A stretch of DNA of 8,069 bases from an uncultured Lachnospiraceae bacterium. Its GTDB lineage: Bacteria; Bacillota; Clostridia; Lachnospirales; Lachnospiraceae. Positions 5,100 to 8,069 of the stretch are shown here, piece by piece (the first letter of the stretch is position 1; each line of letters starts with the position of its first letter). The notes beneath the pieces were generated by a model. That model did not search any database, was not told the origin of the DNA, and saw only the letters and a list, made by a program, of their open reading frames with translations. A program made the translations under genes and the position numbers. Location: contig USDK01000084.1 in assembly GCA_900553355.1 (NCBI GenBank), positions 1 through 8,069 on the forward strand, read 5' to 3'.

Positions 5100-5744
5100 T
5101 TACAGACGCTTTTTCTCGTCTCGTTCTTTGATCTCCACCAGTTTGATGATAGCCTCCGCAGTTCCTTCGATTCCAAGTACGGAACTGTCGAGGCAGACAT
5201 CATAGCTTTCTGCCGAAGACCATTTCTTATTACTGTAGTAATTGTAATAGCTGGACCGCTCTTTATCCGTCTTCTGGATAATCTCTTTTGCTTTTGCATC
5301 TGTCAGATCATAAATCCGGGCGATCCGGCGGATCCTGGCATCCAGATCAGCATGGATAAAAAGAGTCAGCACATTGTCAAAATCTTCCAGTGCATAGTCT
5401 GCACAGCGTCCTACCAAAATGCAGGGACCTTCTTCTGCAATCTTCTTGATCGCATCAAACTGTGCCAGAAATACTTTATGGTTGATGGGCATATCCGTAT
5501 AACTTCCAGAGGAATATCCAAAAGAATAGGTGTCCATAACCAGAGAATAAAGGAAGCTGTTTGTGGGCTTTTCATCATGAGTTTCGAATAATTCCTGACA
5601 AATACCGCTCTCCTTTGCTGCTCTGTTCAGCATCTCCTTATCATAGAGTTTAATCCCCAGCTCATCGGCCACTTTATAACCAATCTCCCGGCCTGCACTT
5701 CCATACTGTCTTCCAATCGTAATAATTGTAGATGTTTTTGCCAT
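5100..5744 (-). CDS. Cytidylate-kinase-like family protein (unknown substrate)
   Basis: The gene encodes 214 aa. The N-terminus TIITIGRQYGSAGREIG (residues 6-22) is the altered P-loop of the cytidylate-kinase-like family (Cytidylate_kin2), in which the lysine-containing GxGK[ST] of true Cmk is replaced by GSxGR. LGIKLYDKEML, ILVGRCADYAL (109-119), a basic segment DARIRRIARIYDL and DKERSSYYNYYSNKKW follow as in that family. A nucleotide-binding kinase fold is likely, but substrate and role are not established and it should not be called CMP kinase. ATG 5744 is chosen because AAGGAG (5760-5755) lies 10 bases upstream; an in-frame GTG at 5753 would nearly touch that site. It follows rluD by 25 bp, so it is probably the last gene of the sepF-ylmH-lspA-rluD unit. 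Confidence 0.85.
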   Translation of the reverse strand: MAKTSTIITIGRQYGSAGREIGYKVADELGIKLYDKEMLNRAAKESGICQELFETHDEKPTNSFLYSLVMDTYSFGYSSGSYTDMPINHKVFLAQFDAIKKIAEEGPCILVGRCADYALEDFDNVLTLFIHADLDARIRRIARIYDLTDAKAKEIIQKTDKERSSYYNYYSNKKWSSAESYDVCLDSSVLGIEGTAEAIIKLVEIKERDEKKRL

Positions 5745-5769
5745 ACTATTCACGCTCCTTTATTGTATA

Positions 5770-6687
5770 TTAGGTATTATACATCAATTTGTCTAATAAT
5801 TCCACAAAATATTGTGGTAATGGAGCTTCAACTTCCAGATATTCTCCGGTGACAGGATGGATAAAGCCCAAAATACGGGCGTGGAGTGTCTGTCCCTGAA
5901 GCTTTGGAAAAGGACATTTTTTGGGCCCGTAAACTACATCACCCAGGAGCGGATGGCCGATACTGGCCATATGAACACGAATCTGATGGGTACGTCCGGT
6001 TTCAAGACGGCACTGGATATATGTGTAATTTCCAAATCGCTGCAGTACCCGGTAATGAGTAACTGCCGGCTTGCCGTTTTTGGCGTGAACACTCATCTTC
6101 TTACGGTCTGTCGGATGCCTTCCGATCGGTGCGTTTATGGTACCCTCATCATCTTTGAGATTTCCATGAACGATTGCTTCATAGACTCTGTGGATGGAAT
6201 GCTCTTTTAACTGGGCAGACAGACTCTGGTGGGCCAGATCCGTCTTACATACCACCAGCGATCCAGTGGTATCCATATCGATCCGGTGTACGATTCCAGG
6301 ACGCATCACTCCGTTGATGCCGGACAGTTCCTGTCCGCAGTAATACATCAGCGCGTTGACAAGAGTGCCGGTATAATGTCCGGGGGCGGGATGAACCACC
6401 ATCTGTTTTGGCTTATTCACGACAAGAAGATCTTTATCCTCATAAAGGATATCCAGAGGAATATTTTCCGCAGGAATATCTGGTTCCTGGACTTTGGGAA
6501 GGTCAAGTTCGATCACATCGCCTGCAGAAAGACGGAAACCGGATTTTACCGGTTTCTGGTTCACAAGAACGAGCCCCTCTTTAATCAGTTTCTGGATATA
6601 GGATCTGGACTGATCAGGCAGTTCCTCTGCCAGGTAGCGGTCAACCCTCTCTCCTTCCTGACTTTCGATGGTGAAATATTCTTTCAA
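5770..6687 (-). CDS. rluD: RluD/YlyB-type 23S rRNA pseudouridine synthase
   Basis: The gene encodes 305 aa. An N-terminal S4 RNA-binding domain (about residues 13-60, RVDRYLAEEL to LSAGDVIEL) precedes the RluA-type catalytic domain. D137 in GIVHRIDMDTTG is the catalytic aspartate, and LETGRTHQIRVHMASIGHPLLGD is the second family signature. The enzyme converts uridines to pseudouridine in rRNA, in RluD in helix 69 of 23S rRNA; the exact sites here are inferred. The start is a TTG at 6687, supported by AAGGAGGAGG at 6700-6691 and by the family's usual N-terminus (EYFTIESQEGERVDRYL). A longer frame from 6765 would run inside lspA and add unlike residues. The TTG start overlaps the end of lspA by 47 bp, which suggests translational coupling. 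Confidence 0.93.
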   Translation of the reverse strand: MKEYFTIESQEGERVDRYLAEELPDQSRSYIQKLIKEGLVLVNQKPVKSGFRLSAGDVIELDLPKVQEPDIPAENIPLDILYEDKDLLVVNKPKQMVVHPAPGHYTGTLVNALMYYCGQELSGINGVMRPGIVHRIDMDTTGSLVVCKTDLAHQSLSAQLKEHSIHRVYEAIVHGNLKDDEGTINAPIGRHPTDRKKMSVHAKNGKPAVTHYRVLQRFGNYTYIQCRLETGRTHQIRVHMASIGHPLLGDVVYGPKKCPFPKLQGQTLHARILGFIHPVTGEYLEVEAPLPQYFVELLDKLMYNT

Positions 6688-7174
6688 GGTCCTCCTCCTT
6701 ATAGTAAAAGAATAATAAGACAACGAGCAAAAAGGCTGAGACTGTGACATAGATATCTGCCACATTGAAAATCGGGAAATGGATCAGAATAAAATAAAAG
6801 AAATCCACCACATATCCCTGGCTCAGCCGGTCAATGCAATTTCCCCAGGCACCCGAAAAGATCAGGACAGCACAGGCCTGAAGAGGGAAAAAACGCGGCT
6901 CCATGGGAACTTTCAGAAAGAACCAGACCACTACTGCACTGATCAGAAGTGCGCTTGCGATAAAGAAAATCTGACGCCCCTGGAAGATCCCGAAAGCAGC
7001 TCCTCTGTTTTCCAGGTACTCCAGCTGAAACACACCATCAATGATCACAAAAGGAGTCTTTCCTTTTAGTTGTTCAACTGCCATAAGCTTGGTGCACTGG
7101 TCAAATAGGATCAGGCCGAAAGCAACTGCCAGCGCCTTAAAATAATTAATATATCTGCGTTTTTCGATATTCAT
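6641..7174 (-). CDS. lspA: Lipoprotein signal peptidase LspA (signal peptidase II)
   Basis: The gene encodes 177 aa in the cytoplasmic membrane that removes signal peptides from diacylglyceryl-modified prolipoproteins. Four hydrophobic segments are visible (about residues 13-33, 69-88, 98-113 and 135-159). The catalytic aspartates are D124 in GNCIDRLSQGYVVDFF and D140 in FNVADIYVT; LENRGAAFGIFQG is also conserved. The C-terminal tail after residue 160 (EEDLERIFHHRKSGRREG) is basic and cytoplasmic, and its last 16 codons overlap the start region of rluD. GGAGG (7186-7182) lies seven bases before the ATG. It follows ylmH by 25 bp and is probably in the same operon. The length is slightly above the usual 150-170 aa. 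Confidence 0.96.
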   Translation of the reverse strand: MNIEKRRYINYFKALAVAFGLILFDQCTKLMAVEQLKGKTPFVIIDGVFQLEYLENRGAAFGIFQGRQIFFIASALLISAVVVWFFLKVPMEPRFFPLQACAVLIFSGAWGNCIDRLSQGYVVDFFYFILIHFPIFNVADIYVTVSAFLLVVLLFFYYKEEDLERIFHHRKSGRREG

Positions 7175-7199
7175 AGTCCTGCCTCCATAAAGCGATAAA

Positions 7200-7955
7200 T
7201 TACCGGAATTTCCGGACAGATATCATATATCTTCCCTTTCTGGTTTCTGAAAGAATACCATCATAGATGATCCGTCCCATCTTCCTTACCGAGATAATCT
7301 CTCCTTCTTTTAAACGGTATCCATTGCTCGTGATCAGTCTGCCGTTTACAAATACTCTTCCACCCTCAATATAACCGGTCAGTTTACTTCTGGACATAGG
7401 AAATGCCAGCGAGAGGACAGTATCAAGGCGGACAGATGCCACTGTTCCCTTTATAGTCTCATATTCCGGCTGATAGTCTGCCTGGAATCCATCAAGAAGG
7501 GCCGTCTTTACGACGGTATGTCTGACCCTGGTAAGCTGATCCGTGATATATCCAGCCAGTTCTTCTTTTACGAACAAGACCGCACTTCCTTCAAGGGTCA
7601 GGATATCGCCGATCTTCGAACGTTCGATTCCAAGATTCATGACAGCTCCCAGATAATCACGGTGAGTCAGTTCCTCGGCGAATTTTTTGCTGGAGGGGGT
7701 AATCTCTATCGTCTGAATGGGATATTGATACTCATAATAAAGAGCATCAGGTAGAAATGCAGCCATCTGACGCTCTGAAAAAGCATAGCCTCCGAAAGTC
7801 TCATAGCGACATGAGAACTGATTCTTCGGAGTCGTATGTAAAATATTTAATTCATTCAGATTAAGGAAATCAGAGAATGTAACAATCCCCCGGTTATAAG
7901 CAGCTCTGGAAAGCTCTCCGAAGCGTTTTTGTAACAAAATCTCTTCTTTATTCAT
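7200..7955 (-). CDS. ylmH: YlmH, S4-domain RNA-binding protein
   Basis: The gene encodes 251 aa. The N-terminal and middle region (YNRGIVTFSDFLNLNE, FGGYAFSERQMAAFLP, THRDYLGAVMNLGIERSKIGDIL) is the characteristic YlmH fold, and an S4 RNA-binding domain occupies residues 175-224 (RLDTVLSLAF to KEGEIISVR). In Bacillus subtilis YlmH binds the ribosome and has been linked to quality control of stalled 50S complexes; older work linked its gene cluster to cell division. It stands between sepF and lspA as in many Firmicutes. The start ATG at 7955 has no visible Shine-Dalgarno and lies 9 bp after the sepF stop, so coupling to sepF is likely. Another ATG seven bases earlier is out of frame and would encode only four residues. 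Confidence 0.93.
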   Translation of the reverse strand: MNKEEILLQKRFGELSRAAYNRGIVTFSDFLNLNELNILHTTPKNQFSCRYETFGGYAFSERQMAAFLPDALYYEYQYPIQTIEITPSSKKFAEELTHRDYLGAVMNLGIERSKIGDILTLEGSAVLFVKEELAGYITDQLTRVRHTVVKTALLDGFQADYQPEYETIKGTVASVRLDTVLSLAFPMSRSKLTGYIEGGRVFVNGRLITSNGYRLKEGEIISVRKMGRIIYDGILSETRKGRYMISVRKFR

Positions 7956-7964
7956 AATTCATAA

Positions 7965-8069
7965 TTAAAATCTTGTGCGCATGGATGATGCGTCAAAGGA
8001 AGTGTTAAGCAGATCCTGCAGATCTCCGGATATGTCTACATTTGTAGGTGTTACCAGGAATATGTAATT
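7965..8069 (-). CDS. sepF: Cell-division protein SepF, C-terminal end only
   Basis: On the - strand the frame is open from the window edge to a TAA at 7967-7965 and gives 34 residues. NYIFLVTPTNVDISGDL matches the conserved C-terminal end of SepF, the FtsZ-binding protein that anchors and shapes the Z ring at the membrane. The remainder, about 120 residues, lies beyond the window. It is immediately followed by ylmH, the usual partner in the ylm cluster, which supports the call despite the short fragment. Confidence 0.88.
   Translation of the reverse strand, partial: NYIFLVTPTNVDISGDLQDLLNTSFDASSMRTRF

Noticed and set aside
5104..5121. AGACG/CGTCT hairpin as a terminator for the kinase-like gene or ttcA
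   Set aside because: The stem is only 5 bp, lies in coding sequence and has no T run after it on either strand.
6229..6747. A 172-codon open frame on the + strand
   Set aside because: It is the antisense shadow of rluD and lspA, with no ribosome binding site or known motif.
6688..6765. Longer rluD starting at 6765
   Set aside because: The added residues would be read from inside lspA in another frame and resemble nothing in the family; the TTG at 6687 has an ideal ribosome binding site.
7617..7626. CGAACGTTCG palindrome as an SOS box
   Set aside because: GAAC and GTTC touch with no four-base spacer as LexA needs, and it lies inside ylmH coding sequence.

Overview
The window looks like a piece of core chromosome from a low-to-mid G+C Gram-positive anaerobe of the class Clostridia, most likely the family Lachnospiraceae. 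That assignment rests on gene order (yhbY-nadD-yqeK-rsfS, lexA divergent from a small LysM gene, sepF-ylmH-lspA-rluD), strong AAGGAGG-type ribosome binding sites, and protein character. It is an inference from pattern recognition, not a database match.

Left part (1-1790, + strand): the end of an operon holding yhbY (only the last 31 codons), nadD (NAD synthesis), yqeK (HD-domain dinucleoside tetraphosphate hydrolase family) and rsfS (ribosome silencing factor). A strong hairpin terminator at 1749-1785 closes it and lies between rsfS and the convergent lexA.

Middle part (1790-3131): an SOS control module. lexA (- strand) and a small membrane-anchored LysM protein resembling the division inhibitor YneA (+ strand) diverge from a 226-bp region. 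That region holds two promoters and four matches to the Gram-positive LexA box. One lies inside the spacer of a consensus sigma-A promoter for the LysM gene and one touches the -35 of the lexA promoter. This fits autoregulated lexA plus a DNA-damage-induced division block. A terminator at 3094-3131 ends the LysM unit, and an unexplained perfect AT-rich inverted repeat lies just before it.

Right-centre (3132-5090, + strand): a complete tyrosine recombinase of 354 aa with its own promoter, followed after 21 bp by a TtcA-type tRNA thiolation enzyme with a PP-loop and three candidate iron-sulfur cysteines.

Right part (5100-8069, - strand): reading leftwards, sepF (C-terminal end), ylmH, lspA, rluD and a cytidylate-kinase-like gene of unknown role, tightly packed and partly overlapping. 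They link cell division (SepF), translation quality control (YlmH), lipoprotein maturation (LspA) and rRNA modification (RluD). No divIVA gene lies between ylmH and lspA, where many Firmicutes carry one.

I see no rRNA, tRNA, CRISPR array, insertion sequence or prophage. The window is mostly ordinary housekeeping DNA. The parts most worth a second look are the four-box SOS region, the recombinase with its nearby inverted repeat, and the orphan kinase-like protein.
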